Source of the DNA: Burkholderia pyrrocinia | GTDB taxonomy: Bacteria > Pseudomonadota > Gammaproteobacteria > Burkholderiales > Burkholderiaceae | NCBI RefSeq assembly: GCF_001028665.1 | Contig: NZ_CP011504.1 | Location: 2,356,001 to 2,420,000 of the forward strand | DNA length: 64,000 nucleotides | Direction: 5' to 3' | Part shown: piece after piece, positions 9,639 to 18,492 of the stretch | How positions within the stretch are numbered: position 1 is the first letter of the stretch | How the letters are laid out: each line of letters opens with the position of its first letter | The notes under the pieces: model-generated | What the model saw: the letters and a program-made list of their open reading frames with translations, nothing else | Told to the model about the DNA's origin: nothing | Databases searched by the model: none | Made by a program: the position numbers and the translations under genes

Positions 9639-10737
9639 GCCGCGATCCGGTTCGCGGGCGCCCGGTCTCGAGCGGCGCGCGTTGCGCGTGCCGCCGGCGT
9701 CGATGCTGGCCGCACTCGCGTCGTGCGTCGGCATTGCGATCGTCGCGGCACTGCAGTATGCCGTGCTCGTGCAGTTCGGCGGGTCCGCCCAGGTGGGGGC
9801 GGCGATGACCGTCCTGGCACCGTCGGTTGACCCCCTGTGGACCGTGTTCGGGGCGATGGTGGCAGGCGGCGCGGCGCAGGCGGTGCTGTACCGGCAGTTG
9901 CTGCCGCAACGTTACCGAACCCAACGCAACGGGACGCTCGCGGCGCTCTGGCTCGCCTGTACGTTCGTGCCTGTCGGCGGCGGCCTCGTCGTGCTGGCCA
10001 GCTGTGCGTGGGCGGCTTGCTGGCCCGCGAAGCAGGGCGACGACGCATACGCCGACGTGCCTTTGCCCGAGTTCGTCACCTATCTCGTGTCGCGCGTCTC
10101 GCACGGCGGCGGTGCGCGTCTGCAGGCGCGTCTCGTGAATACGCGGGTGGCCGCGTCGGATCGGCTCTCCGCGCTGGTTGCGATCCAGAGCATGCCGACG
10201 CGCACGACCGGCACGCTGCTGCGCGATCTGCTCGCCGATCCTCTCGAAGACGTGCGGCTCATCGCATACGGCACGCTCGACCGCGCCGAGAACGAGATCG
10301 CGCAGAACATCTTCCGTGCGCAGCAGACGCTCGATGCCGCCGCCGACGATGCAACGCGCCAGGCGAATCATCGCCGGCTTGCCGAGCTGTACTTCGAGCT
10401 GGTCTATCAGAATCTCGTGCTCGGTGCGGTGCACGGGCACACGCGCGAACAGGCCGACCGCCACGCGCAGGCCGCGCTCGCGATCGACGCAGGCGACGCG
10501 GCGATGTGGCTCGTTCGCGGCCGCCTCGCACTCGCGACCGGCGACGCAGACGCGGCCGTGCAATACATGAGCCGTGCGCTCGAATGGGGCTTTCCGCGCG
10601 AGCGTCTCGTGCCGTGGCTTGCCGAGGCTGCATTCCTGCGTGGCGAGTATCCGCGCACGGCCGAACTGCTCGCGTCGCTCGGCAACGCGGCCGCGCTGCC
10701 CGTTCTCAATCCCGTCGTTCGTTACTGGTCGTCATGA
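9631..10737 (+). CDS. pelE: PelE inner-membrane TPR protein
   Basis: PelE works with PelD, PelF and PelG in the inner-membrane synthase complex. The 368-residue product has hydrophobic helices at about residues 25-50, 68-90 and 104-130, then a soluble helical region with TPR character at about residues 245-360. ATG 9631 overlaps the end of pelD by 8 bases, and its stop overlaps the pelF start as ATGA, so the genes are probably translationally coupled. Identification rests on operon position and topology, since PelE is poorly conserved. Confidence 0.85.
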   Translation: MSRPRSGSRAPGLERRALRVPPASMLAALASCVGIAIVAALQYAVLVQFGGSAQVGAAMTVLAPSVDPLWTVFGAMVAGGAAQAVLYRQLLPQRYRTQRNGTLAALWLACTFVPVGGGLVVLASCAWAACWPAKQGDDAYADVPLPEFVTYLVSRVSHGGGARLQARLVNTRVAASDRLSALVAIQSMPTRTTGTLLRDLLADPLEDVRLIAYGTLDRAENEIAQNIFRAQQTLDAAADDATRQANHRRLAELYFELVYQNLVLGAVHGHTREQADRHAQAALAIDAGDAAMWLVRGRLALATGDADAAVQYMSRALEWGFPRERLVPWLAEAAFLRGEYPRTAELLASLGNAAALPVLNPVVRYWSS

Positions 10738-12380
10738 AACCGTCCATTCACCGCCGTGCCGGTCCGTCGACCGCGATCGACGTTTGCCTGCTGCTCGAGG
10801 GCACGTTCCCGTATGTGCGAGGCGGCGTATCGAGCTGGGTCAACGAGATGATTCGTGCCTACCCGCACAAGCACTTCGCGATCGTGTTCATCGGCAGCCG
10901 GGAAGACGACTATCATGGCGCCGCGTACGCATTGCCCGACAACGTCGTCCACTTCGAGTCCCATTATCTGTATGGCGACGTGCCCGCCGATACGGGCAGC
11001 GCACGGGAGATTCCCGGCGACGCCGAAGCGTTCAGGCGTTCGGCTGCGCTGCACGATGCGTGGCGCGGGCGGGATGCGGACGGCGTCGTGGCGAATCCGG
11101 CTGCGCTGATGGCTGACCTGGTCCAACTGATCGACGACGACGGGCCGCTGAACGAGCGGCAGTTTTCCGCCAGCCGCGCGGCGTGGGACTTCATCGTCGA
11201 GCGTTATCGCCGCTACTGCACCGACCCGTCCTTCACCGACTACTTCTGGACGGTACGGATCATGCACAAGCCGCTGTGGCAGCTTGCGCGGATCGCACGC
11301 GGACTGCCGCCGGCGCGCGTCTATCACACCGTATCGACGGGTTATGCGGGCTTTCTCGGTGCGCTGTTGCATTACCGCACGGGCCGGCCGCTACTCGTTT
11401 CCGAGCACGGTATCTATACCAAGGAACGCAAGATCGATCTGCTGCAAAGCGAGTGGATCCGCGACAACCGGGGTGCGTTCGAGCGGGACGTATCGGCGAT
11501 CAGCTATTTTCGCGCGCTGTGGGTGCGTTTCTTCGAAGCACTCGGCAAGCTCGCCTACGACGCGGCCGACGAGATCGTCGCGCTCTACGAGGCCAATCGG
11601 CACCGTCAGATCGCCGACGGCGCCGATGCCGCCCGGACGCGCAACATTCCGAACGGCGTCGACGTGGACGGCTTCGCGCCGCTGCTGGACAAGCGGGACG
11701 GCGGCCCGCGCCGCGTCGTCGCGCTGATCGGCCGCGTGGTGCCGATCAAGGACATCAAGACGTTCGTCCGCGCGATGTTCATCGCATCGCGGACGATGCC
11801 GGAAATCGAAGGCTGGATCGTCGGGCCGGAAGAAGAGGATCCCGCGTACGCGCTGGAATGCCGGGCGCTCGCGCAGAGCCTCGGGCTCGCGACGACGGTG
11901 CGCTTTCTCGGCTTCCAGCGGATGCACGACATTTTGCCGAAAGTCGACGTGATCGCGCTGACCTCGATCAGCGAGGCGCTCCCGCTCGTCGTGCTCGAAG
12001 GCTTCGCGGCCGGCGTGCCGTCGATTACCACGGACGTCGGGTCGTGCCGGCAACTGATCGAAGGGCTCGGAGAGGACGACCGCGCGTTCGGGCCCGCCGG
12101 CGCGGTCGTGCCGATCGCGAATCCGGCCGCGTTCGCGCAGGCGGCGCTCGACCTGCTCGGCGACGCGCAGCGCTGGCAGGCCGCGCAGCAAGCCGGCCTC
12201 TCCCGCGTCCGACGCTTCTACACGCGTGCACAGATGATCGACCGGTATCGGGCGTTGTACGATGCGCTCGCGATCGCCCCCGACCGGATGCGCCGCGGGC
12301 GGCCGTTCGAAGCCGGCTGCCCGGTGCACCATGCAGGTGCGGGCGTGGTTGCATCCGGCTCGCGCAAGGAGGGCCGCTGA
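10734..12380 (+). CDS. pelF: PelF glycosyltransferase (GT4 family)
   Basis: PelF is the cytosolic glycosyltransferase that polymerises Pel from UDP-sugars. The 548-residue product starts at ATG 10734, which overlaps the pelE stop. The N-terminal motif EGTFPYVRGGVSSW is characteristic of PelF, and the C-terminal half carries the GT4 hallmarks PNGVD and an E-x7-E motif (EALPLVVLE) within a second Rossmann lobe. The C-terminal extension of about 30 residues, rich in H and G, is longer than in Pseudomonas (about 507 residues). The stop overlaps the pelG start. Confidence 0.93.
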   Translation: MKPSIHRRAGPSTAIDVCLLLEGTFPYVRGGVSSWVNEMIRAYPHKHFAIVFIGSREDDYHGAAYALPDNVVHFESHYLYGDVPADTGSAREIPGDAEAFRRSAALHDAWRGRDADGVVANPAALMADLVQLIDDDGPLNERQFSASRAAWDFIVERYRRYCTDPSFTDYFWTVRIMHKPLWQLARIARGLPPARVYHTVSTGYAGFLGALLHYRTGRPLLVSEHGIYTKERKIDLLQSEWIRDNRGAFERDVSAISYFRALWVRFFEALGKLAYDAADEIVALYEANRHRQIADGADAARTRNIPNGVDVDGFAPLLDKRDGGPRRVVALIGRVVPIKDIKTFVRAMFIASRTMPEIEGWIVGPEEEDPAYALECRALAQSLGLATTVRFLGFQRMHDILPKVDVIALTSISEALPLVVLEGFAAGVPSITTDVGSCRQLIEGLGEDDRAFGPAGAVVPIANPAAFAQAALDLLGDAQRWQAAQQAGLSRVRRFYTRAQMIDRYRALYDALAIAPDRMRRGRPFEAGCPVHHAGAGVVASGSRKEGR

Positions 12381-13753
12381 TGGCCGGCATCGGCTTCGAG
12401 TTGCGCAAGATCCTGCGGCAACAGACGCTCTTCGGCGTCGCACGCGCATACGCATATGCGGGGCTGATCAGCTCCGGGCCGCTGATTCTGTCGATATTCG
12501 GAATTCTGATCATCGGCGTGATGAGCGTCGCATTCGTGATACCCAAATATGCGATCGTCCAGTTTCAGGTGTCGGTGACTTACCTGATCGCGTGCAGTCT
12601 GATTCTGACCGGGCCGCTGCAATTGTCGTTCACGCGCTTCATCTCCGACCGGCTGTTCGAGAAGCGCGACGATCTCGTGCTGTCGAACTATAACGGTGTG
12701 GCGTTGATTGCCACGGCGGCATCGGGATGTGCAGGCTTCATCGCGGTGGCGTCGGGATTTCGCGGCGAGCCGCTGCTGTATCGGCTGCTGATGGTCGCGG
12801 GATTCGTCATCGTCAGCAATATCTGGATCGCGGTGATCTTTTTGTCCAGCGTGAAACAGTACCGGCAGATTCTTGCGGTATTTCTGGTCGGATACGGCTG
12901 CACGGTCGCGTTCGCGCTGATGCTGAACCGGCAGGGCATTTGCGGCCTGCTCGGCGGTTTCGTCGCCGGGCATCTCGTCTTGCTTACCGGGCTTTCGGGG
13001 TTGATCTACCGAAACTACCGCAGCGATCGCTTCGTCTCGTTCGAGATGCTCGACCGGCGCTTCGCGTATCCGACGCTCGCGCTTGTCGGACTGCTGTTCA
13101 ATCTCGGCGTATGGCTCGACAAGTTCATGTTCTGGTATGCACCGGGCACGGGTGCGCAGGTGATCGGGCCGTTGCGTGCATCGGTGATCTACGACATACC
13201 CGTGTTCATCGCGTACGTTTGCGTGATGCCCGGGATGGCGACGTTCCTGGTACGCATCGAGGCGGACTTCGTCGAGTATTACGATGCGTTCTACGAAGCC
13301 GTGCGCAGCGGTGCGACGCTGCGGCACATCAACGACATGCGCGACATGATGGTCGGCAGCGTGCGCGCCGGGCTGTATGAAATCATCAAGGTGCAGGCCG
13401 CCGTGCTGGTGCTGATCGTCGCATTCGGTCACTGGCTGCTGGCGGCCCTGCATATCTCGACGCTGTACCTTCCGCTTCTGCTCGTCGACGTGATCGCCGC
13501 GAGTCTGCAGGTGCTGCTGCTGGGTTTGCTGAACGTATTCTTCTATCTCGACGCGCGCCGGCTGGTCGTGGCGCTGTCGACGGCGTTCGTCGCGCTCAAC
13601 GGCGTGCTGACCGGTATCACGCTATGGATGACGCCGAATGCATACGGCTATGGCTTCGCGCTTGCGCTGCTCGTTCTCGATGTCGCGGCGGTCCTGCTGC
13701 TCGACCGCAAGTTCGGCCGCCTCGAATACGAAACCTATATGTTGCGTCATTGA
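12380..13753 (+). CDS. pelG: PelG polytopic membrane protein
   Basis: PelG is the flippase-like inner-membrane component that moves Pel across the membrane with PelD and PelE. The 457-residue product begins MAGIGFELRK, a typical PelG N-terminus, and contains about 12 hydrophobic helices throughout, similar to the MATE/MVF fold. The length equals that of the Pseudomonas protein (about 456). ATG 12380 shares its A with the pelF stop, and AAGGAGG lies just upstream. Confidence 0.92.
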   Translation: MAGIGFELRKILRQQTLFGVARAYAYAGLISSGPLILSIFGILIIGVMSVAFVIPKYAIVQFQVSVTYLIACSLILTGPLQLSFTRFISDRLFEKRDDLVLSNYNGVALIATAASGCAGFIAVASGFRGEPLLYRLLMVAGFVIVSNIWIAVIFLSSVKQYRQILAVFLVGYGCTVAFALMLNRQGICGLLGGFVAGHLVLLTGLSGLIYRNYRSDRFVSFEMLDRRFAYPTLALVGLLFNLGVWLDKFMFWYAPGTGAQVIGPLRASVIYDIPVFIAYVCVMPGMATFLVRIEADFVEYYDAFYEAVRSGATLRHINDMRDMMVGSVRAGLYEIIKVQAAVLVLIVAFGHWLLAALHISTLYLPLLLVDVIAASLQVLLLGLLNVFFYLDARRLVVALSTAFVALNGVLTGITLWMTPNAYGYGFALALLVLDVAAVLLLDRKFGRLEYETYMLRH

Positions 13754-13759
13754 GGAGAT

Positions 13760-14734
13760 ATGTTTTCATTCCGAATCCGTCGGTCGCACAGGCGGCCGAT
13801 GATGGCGCTGGCGTCGGCCGCGGCTGCCATCGCAGTCGTCATCTTGGGTGCGCTGTGCGGGCGGGCAGGCTATGCGCAACCCGCACCGCCCGTATCGTCG
13901 CCTGACGCGTGCGATCCGGCCGATGCGATGCGTCCGCATTCCGTCGCGTTCTTCTACGGCAACGACGTGCCGGTTCGCCAGCTGGAGAAGTTCGATGTCG
14001 TTGTCGTCGAACCCGACAGCGGCTTCGATCCACGTGCGCAAGACGTGCAACGCCCCGCGTGGTTCGCCTATGTGAGCGTCGGCGAAGTCACGCAGGAGCG
14101 CGACTATGCGCGCAGGATGCCGAAACGGTGGTTGTTCGGGCGTAATACGACATGGGCGTCGGCGGTCGTCGATCAGTCGGCGCAGGGGTGGCCGTCGTTT
14201 TTCGTCGAACAGGTGATCGCGCCGCTGTGGGCGCGTGGGTACCGAGGCTTCTTTTTCGACACGCTGGATTCGTACCAGCTCGTCGCGAAGACGGAAGCGG
14301 CGCGCGCGAAGCAGGAGGCTGGCCTGGTCGCCGTGATCCACGCCGTGAAATCGCGCTATCCGACTGCGCAACTGATCCTGAACCGCGGCTTCGAGATCTT
14401 GCCGAAGGTGCATGACGCGATCGCCGCGGTTGCATTCGAATCGCTGTTCGGCAACTGGGATCAGCGCAACCGGCGTTACGGCGCCGTCCCCGCAGCGGAT
14501 CGCGACTGGTTGCTCGCGCAAGCAAAGGCGATTGAAGCGCGCTATGCGCTACCGGTGGTCTCGATCGACTATTGCCCGCCGGAAGACGCGGCGTGCCGCG
14601 ACACGATCGCCACGAAGATTCGCGCGACGGGTCTCATTCCGTACGTGACGGACGGAGCGTTGCGCACCGTCGGCACGGGCCCCGATGCGACGGCATCATG
14701 GCGATGCCGCGACGCGAGGTTGGGCGGAGATTGA
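13760..14734 (+). CDS. Secreted stand-alone PelA-like glycoside hydrolase
   Basis: This 324-residue protein has an N-terminal hydrophobic export signal (about residues 14-38, ending near GYAQP) and then a domain collinear with the N-terminal domain of the PelA encoded at 544. It keeps the family motifs VVVEPD, YVSVGE, FFDTLD (D167), NRGFE and FESLF (E227), which include the probable catalytic acidic residues. It is probably an endo-hydrolase for Pel, acting in the periplasm or outside. It starts 6 bases after pelG behind a GAGGAG site, so it is the last gene of the operon. Its final 39 bases overlap the convergent gene at 14696-15112, and its last 20 residues are arginine-rich and may be read-through. 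Confidence 0.8.
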   Translation: MFSFRIRRSHRRPMMALASAAAAIAVVILGALCGRAGYAQPAPPVSSPDACDPADAMRPHSVAFFYGNDVPVRQLEKFDVVVVEPDSGFDPRAQDVQRPAWFAYVSVGEVTQERDYARRMPKRWLFGRNTTWASAVVDQSAQGWPSFFVEQVIAPLWARGYRGFFFDTLDSYQLVAKTEAARAKQEAGLVAVIHAVKSRYPTAQLILNRGFEILPKVHDAIAAVAFESLFGNWDQRNRRYGAVPAADRDWLLAQAKAIEARYALPVVSIDYCPPEDAACRDTIATKIRATGLIPYVTDGALRTVGTGPDATASWRCRDARLGGD

Positions 14735-15112
14735 CGCATTCGGCCTACTGCTGTCGAGCGTATCTCGAGACAGCGCGTCGATTGCCGCAATGATCGAATT
14801 GAACAGCCCGGAGAGCTCGTCTGCGTGCACGCTGACGCGAGCAAGCATTTCTCGCTGCTCGGCGGTCGTCGCCTCTGCTTGCCAGCGCATGAACTGCTCG
14901 TCTTGAATCGGTAACGTTTTTCGTTGCCGGGCGTAGTAATGCCGGATTCGTCCAAGCATCGCGCCGTCCAGCACGTGCGGCTCCATTTTGTGCGTGGTCA
15001 GTTTGACCTGTATCCCACGCGCTTCGTCCAGTTGAGCGTCGAACAAATAAAGGAAGGTCGGCAAAAACTGGATCGGTCGCCATGCCGGCGCTTGTCGCGT
15101 GGTGTCGTTCAT
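14696..15112 (-). CDS. Uncharacterised 138-aa helical protein (paralogue 1, chemosensory region)
   Basis: I do not recognise the family. The protein is soluble and apparently all-helical. It shares about half its residues with the product of 18059-18478, including the motifs WRPIxFLP, DEAR, HYY, QRK, LPIQ, EQFMRWQ and EQREML. ATG 15112 is chosen because this is where similarity to the paralogue begins. A sigma-54 promoter (15218-15234) and an enhancer-like palindrome (15285-15304) lie upstream on the same strand. The paralogue is co-transcribed with a chemoreceptor and CheW, so a role in chemosensing is inferred. The conserved H, Y, W and Q residues could bind a ligand or metal, but that is speculative. 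Confidence 0.75.
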   Translation of the reverse strand: MNDTTRQAPAWRPIQFLPTFLYLFDAQLDEARGIQVKLTTHKMEPHVLDGAMLGRIRHYYARQRKTLPIQDEQFMRWQAEATTAEQREMLARVSVHADELSGLFNSIIAAIDALSRDTLDSSRPNASISAQPRVAASP

Positions 15113-15217
15113 CGTTGGAAATCCGCCGGGATGACTGTTTTGTCGATCTGTGTCGAGAGTCCCCCACGCTGCGCGCGCCGGTATTGAGCCACTGGCTGGA
15201 CATCGACCGCGCAATAC

Positions 15218-15234
15218 ATGCAATCGGTATGCCA
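15218..15234 (-). promoter_or_regulatory. Sigma-54 promoter A
   Basis: On the minus strand the sequence reads TGGCATACCGATTGCAT, with the invariant GG and GC of the -24/-12 elements and the correct 5-base spacing. It points at the 138-aa gene starting at 15112. Two near-identical promoters occur at 17816-17832 and 21014-21030. Confidence 0.8.
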
Positions 15235-15284
15235 TCTGGTCCGCTGCGATCAGGCAAGGGTTGGCCGGCAGGGCTGAAACCCAT

Positions 15285-15304
15285 GTGTCAACGGTTCGTG
15301 ACAC
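15285..15304. promoter_or_regulatory. Enhancer-like palindrome A
   Basis: GTGTCAACGGTTCGTGACAC is an inverted repeat with 6-base perfect arms. It lies 50 bases upstream of the -24 element of promoter A. Similar sites lie at the same distance from the other two sigma-54 promoters, so it is a good candidate for the binding site of the NtrC-type regulator encoded at 21120-22499. Confidence 0.7.
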
Positions 15305-15629
15305 CGATGTATGGAAATCCGTACTCGTCGCGGTACGCGACGATGCGACCGCGCTGCCGGTTCCCGGTCCCCGTTTCCCCGGTGACGAGGGCGTCCTGCA
15401 TTTTCATCGCGGCCGACGCGACGTTTTTCGCGGCAATCGATAAAAAGATAATACGCCCGTGATCGTTTGCGAGGACGGATAGTTACCTGAGGCGGAGGCG
15501 TGTCAGGGCAAGCCGACCGATATATTCGACCATCTCGCGAAAGGTTTCTTCAGGCGAGGAATGCATGAGTTACAGGAAGTTTGCCTGCGTGCCGACATAA
15601 CGAACAACAACACACGGGGGGAAGCAAGC

Positions 15630-17198
15630 ATGGGCTCCATGACAGTCGGCAGGAAGCTGGGCGTTGCATTCGGTATCGTCGTACTTATATCGTTGATCGG
15701 CAGCGCGATCTCGATCGTCAATTTTCTGAAGCTGAATCAGGCGAACGGCTGGAACGTTCATAGTTACCAGGTCTTGCGAGCGAACGACGACATGCTGACC
15801 AGCATGGTCAACATGGAGACGGGCGTGCGCGGCTACGTGGCCTCGGGGGATGACCGGTTTCTGGAGCCCTACAAGGCAGGCGTCAAGCAGTTCGCCGCGT
15901 CGCTCGATGTCGTTCGCGGCCTCACCGCGGACAACGCGGCGCAGCAGCGTCGTCTCGAGACACTGCGCGACATGCATGGGAAGGTGGCGGAGGTCGATGA
16001 CAAGCTGATCGCGATGCGGCGTGACGTCAATGCCGGTACGCAGCCGGCCAACGTGCTGATCGACTACTTCAAGCAGGGCAACGACAAGCAGTTCATGGAT
16101 CGCTATCGAGCCGTGGCCGCCGAACTGAACGAGGCCGAGCAGTCGCTGCTCGATCAGCGCTCAGGGGAAGTGGCTAGCTTGACTGCGTTGACCAAGTTGA
16201 CGCTGGCGGCAGCAGGCGTCATCACCGTCGTCCTCTCGATCGTGCTGGGAACCGTCATCACGCGCGGAATCATGCGGTCGCTGGGGGGCGAGCCCGCCGA
16301 CGCCGCGGTCGTGGCCGGGCGTATTGCCGAAGGCAATCTCGAAGCACCTGTGCCGGTCGCGCCGAACGATCGCGGCAGCCTGATGGCGTCGCTCGAATCG
16401 ATGCGGCGGCAACTGAGCGGCATCGTGTCGGAAATCCAGTCGACCGCGGAATCGATCACGACTTCGGCTGGCGAAATCGCGCAAGGTAACCTGGATCTCT
16501 CGCAGCGAACGGAGGAGCAGGCGGCTTCGCTCGAGGAAACGGCGGCCAGCATGGAGCAGTTGACCGCGACGGTTCGTCAGAATACGGAAAACGCCCGGCA
16601 GGCGAATGCGCTCGCGGGCAGCGCGTGCGAGGTCGCGATGCGCGGCGGCGAAGTGGTGAACCAGGTGGTCGACTCCATGCGCGCCATTTCGAGCAGTTCG
16701 GGCAAGGTTGCCGAAATCATCACCGTGATCGAGGGGATTGCGTTCCAGACGAACATCCTCGCGCTGAATGCGGCAGTCGAGGCCGCGCGTGCGGGCGAGC
16801 AGGGGCGCGGATTTGCGGTGGTGGCCGGCGAAGTGCGCACGTTGGCGCAACGCAGCGCGAACGCGGCCAAGGAAGTCAAGGATCTCATCACGGGTTCGGT
16901 GGAAAGCGTGGCCCAAGGGTCGCAGCAGGTCGAACGCGCGGGCGCCACCATGTCGGAGATCGTGCAGTCCGTGCGGCGAGTGACCGACATCATGAATGAA
17001 ATCGCATCGGCGTCGGACGAACAGGGAACGGGTATCGAGCAGGTCAACGTCGCCGTGGGCCAGATGGACTCGGTCACGCAGCAGAACGCGGCGCTCGTGG
17101 AGCAGGCATCGGCGGCCGCGCAGGCGATGGCGCAGCAGGCGACCACGCTGCGAGAGGTGGTCGGTGTATTCAGGATCGGTCGCGCGCTCGCGCACTGA
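15630..17198 (+). CDS. Methyl-accepting chemotaxis protein with CHASE3-like sensor
   Basis: This 522-residue chemoreceptor has a first membrane helix at about residues 11-33, a periplasmic domain with a CHASE3-like signature ([14 protein letters not shown]), a second membrane helix near residues 190-215, a HAMP domain, and a cytoplasmic signalling domain with the invariant hairpin tip ([20 protein letters not shown]). It should signal to CheA/CheW in response to an unknown periplasmic cue. ATG 15630 is chosen for the strong GGGGGGAA site 8 bases upstream and the match of the membrane helix to other receptors. No CheR-binding pentapeptide is seen at the C-terminus. No cheA is present in the window. 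Confidence 0.92.
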   Translation: MGSMTVGRKLGVAFGIVVLISLIGSAISIVNFLKLNQANGWNVHSYQVLRANDDMLTSMVNMETGVRGYVASGDDRFLEPYKAGVKQFAASLDVVRGLTADNAAQQRRLETLRDMHGKVAEVDDKLIAMRRDVNAGTQPANVLIDYFKQGNDKQFMDRYRAVAAELNEAEQSLLDQRSGEVASLTALTKLTLAAAGVITVVLSIVLGTVITRGIMRSLGGEPADAAVVAGRIAEGNLEAPVPVAPNDRGSLMASLESMRRQLSGIVSEIQSTAESITTSAGEIAQGNLDLSQRTEEQAASLEETAASMEQLTATVRQNTENARQANALAGSACEVAMRGGEVVNQVVDSMRAISSSSGKVAEIITVIEGIAFQTNILALNAAVEAARAGEQGRGFAVVAGEVRTLAQRSANAAKEVKDLITGSVESVAQGSQQVERAGATMSEIVQSVRRVTDIMNEIASASDEQGTGIEQVNVAVGQMDSVTQQNAALVEQASAAAQAMAQQATTLREVVGVFRIGRALAH

Positions 17199-17406
17199 CG
17201 CCCCCCGAATCTCGGTGCTCCACTCGAAGTCGATGCGCGAGGCGCCGAGTCGCTCGCGTGGCGATGCTTTCGTGGATCGAGGCAGTTTGTCGCAGGATGT
17301 TCGGTGAACCGAGCGCCGGCCGTATCGCGCTTCCGTGTGGCGACCACGTCACGCCCGCATGTCGTTTCGCCCCTCTTCAAGCGTGGATGAATTCTGCGCA
17401 AGCTTT

Positions 17407-17676
17407 CTACAGGTTCTCGACCGGAACGGGAATCGTCTCGCCTTGATACGGTATCGCCGAGAACGGTCCGACCGCGCGAAGGATCCGATGCCGATTCAGT
17501 TCGAAGGCCAGCCGAATCTGCTGTTCGCTCGTATCCCGGGCGCCGAGGCAGGTGCGGACCGTCTCGCGCAATAACGAAAACGAGCGATATCCCCAACCGA
17601 ATCCATAAGCGGAAAATTGCAGCGTGCCCGCATCCGTCAAAACGGGCAGCGTGCTCTCGATCGGTAGCATGTTCAT
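17407..17676 (-). CDS. Small 89-aa protein, possibly DUF1488-like, with a sigma-54 promoter
   Basis: The 89-residue product has a beta-rich first half and a helical second half with the motif LAFELNRHRI, which recalls the small DUF1488 proteins; the match is by eye and uncertain. I prefer ATG 17676, which follows AGGT at 7 bases; ATG 17700 would add 8 residues. A sigma-54 promoter (17816-17832) with an enhancer-like site (17883-17902) lies upstream on the same strand, the main argument that this is a real gene. It sits between two chemoreceptor genes and is probably controlled with them. Confidence 0.65.
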   Translation of the reverse strand: MNMLPIESTLPVLTDAGTLQFSAYGFGWGYRSFSLLRETVRTCLGARDTSEQQIRLAFELNRHRILRAVGPFSAIPYQGETIPVPVENL

Positions 17677-17815
17677 CCTTGGCACCTGTTTGAAGGCCAT
17701 ACGGTATGTCGCCGCGCATAGGGGCAGCGTGACGGTCAGGCGAGCATGCCGCGCTATCCGGTCCGCTTTCGACTACGTCCACCGTTGCACGGGCCGCTTC
17801 CTGTTCGCGCGAAAT

Positions 17816-17832
17816 ATGCAAGCGACGTGCCA
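17816..17832 (-). promoter_or_regulatory. Sigma-54 promoter C
   Basis: The minus strand reads TGGCACGTCGCTTGCAT, a full match to the sigma-54 consensus (TGGCAC, 5 bases, TTGCA). It drives the 89-aa gene starting at 17676. Confidence 0.85.
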
Positions 17833-17882
17833 CGTCAAGGCCTATGCCGGACAAAGGCACTGCCAACAGCGAACAATCAGAT

Positions 17883-17902
17883 GTGTCAATCAATCGATAC
17901 AC
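17883..17902. promoter_or_regulatory. Enhancer-like palindrome C
   Basis: GTGTCAATCAATCGATACAC resembles sites A and B (TGTCAA, variable core, ACAC) with imperfect arms. Exactly 50 bases separate it from promoter C, the same as at promoter A. Confidence 0.6.
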
Positions 17903-18058
17903 CGGCGTCAACGAATTAGACGCCGATCGAGGTTGATGTGGGTATTGTTTTATTGTCGTCAATCAACCGAAATAGTTTGGAAAGGGAGGCGATGCCGGTT
18001 ACATCGCCGATACCATTCGTTCGTACGGCGAGTTGAAGCAAAGCCAGTGCGCATAACC

Positions 18059-18478
18059 TCATGGCGACGGCTCGAATCGAGGTCGGGCGAACGTCGACGA
18101 ATCGTTCGGCTGCTTGACGCCGGATGTTGCCCGGGACGATTCGTCGAGCCACGCGATGATCGAATCGTACAGCGCGGCGAGGTGGTCGGCGCGCTCGCCG
18201 ATCCGCCTGAGCATTTCCCGTTGCTCCGTAGTCGTGGCTTCCCATTGCCAACGCATGAATTGCTCGTATTGAATCGGCAACAGCTTCCGTTGCCCGATGT
18301 AGTAATGCGTGACTCGCTCTCGCATCGCAGGATCGGCCATGCGTCCTTCCGTCGTGTGCCGGGTCAATTTGTCGAAGGTCGCCCTCGCTTCGTCCACTTG
18401 AATGTCGACCAGATAAAACAGGATCGGCAAAAACTCGATGGGCCGCCATACCGGCGGCCGTTGCGTGTCTTTCGTCAT
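18059..18478 (-). CDS. Uncharacterised 139-aa helical protein (paralogue 2, in receptor-cheW operon)
   Basis: This is the paralogue of the product of 14696-15112, with the same motifs (WRPIEFLP, DEAR, HYY, QRK, LPIQ, EQFMRWQ, EQREML). It is the third gene of an operon after a chemoreceptor (19058-20788) and cheW (18493-19023), starting only 14 bases after the cheW stop. ATG 18478 is favoured because similarity to the paralogue starts there, although an in-frame ATG at 18520 would overlap cheW. Its constant company with receptor genes suggests an accessory of the chemosensory complex. The family is unknown to me. Confidence 0.8.
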   Translation of the reverse strand: MTKDTQRPPVWRPIEFLPILFYLVDIQVDEARATFDKLTRHTTEGRMADPAMRERVTHYYIGQRKLLPIQYEQFMRWQWEATTTEQREMLRRIGERADHLAALYDSIIAWLDESSRATSGVKQPNDSSTFARPRFEPSP

Positions 18479-18492
18479 CGGTTGAATGTCGA

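Larger units (their letters stand above)
15113..15629. other. Divergent intergenic region with a sigma-54 promoter
   Basis: This region separates the 138-aa gene (minus) from the chemoreceptor gene (plus). It holds the sigma-54 promoter and palindrome described separately. No convincing FliA-type promoter was found in front of the chemoreceptor. A short minus-strand text resembling a Walker A loop (about 15357-15386) is not part of a credible gene. Confidence 0.6.
17677..18058. other. Intergenic region with sigma-54 promoter C
   Basis: The segment carries promoter C and its palindrome, which serve the 89-aa gene. The remainder, up to the end of the 139-aa gene at 18059, shows no gene and is somewhat lower in GC. 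Confidence 0.6.

Noticed and set aside
15150..15443. Minus-strand text DALVTGETGTG near 15357-15386 resembling the Walker A loop of the NtrC-type regulator
   Set aside because: Only about 15 codons match, no start or other AAA+ motif is present, and the frame ends soon after. It could be a scrap of a duplicated regulator gene but is too short to support.
15400..15629. FliA (sigma-28) promoter in front of the first chemoreceptor
   Set aside because: GATA-containing stretches occur, but no TAAA and GCCGATAA pair with proper spacing was found.
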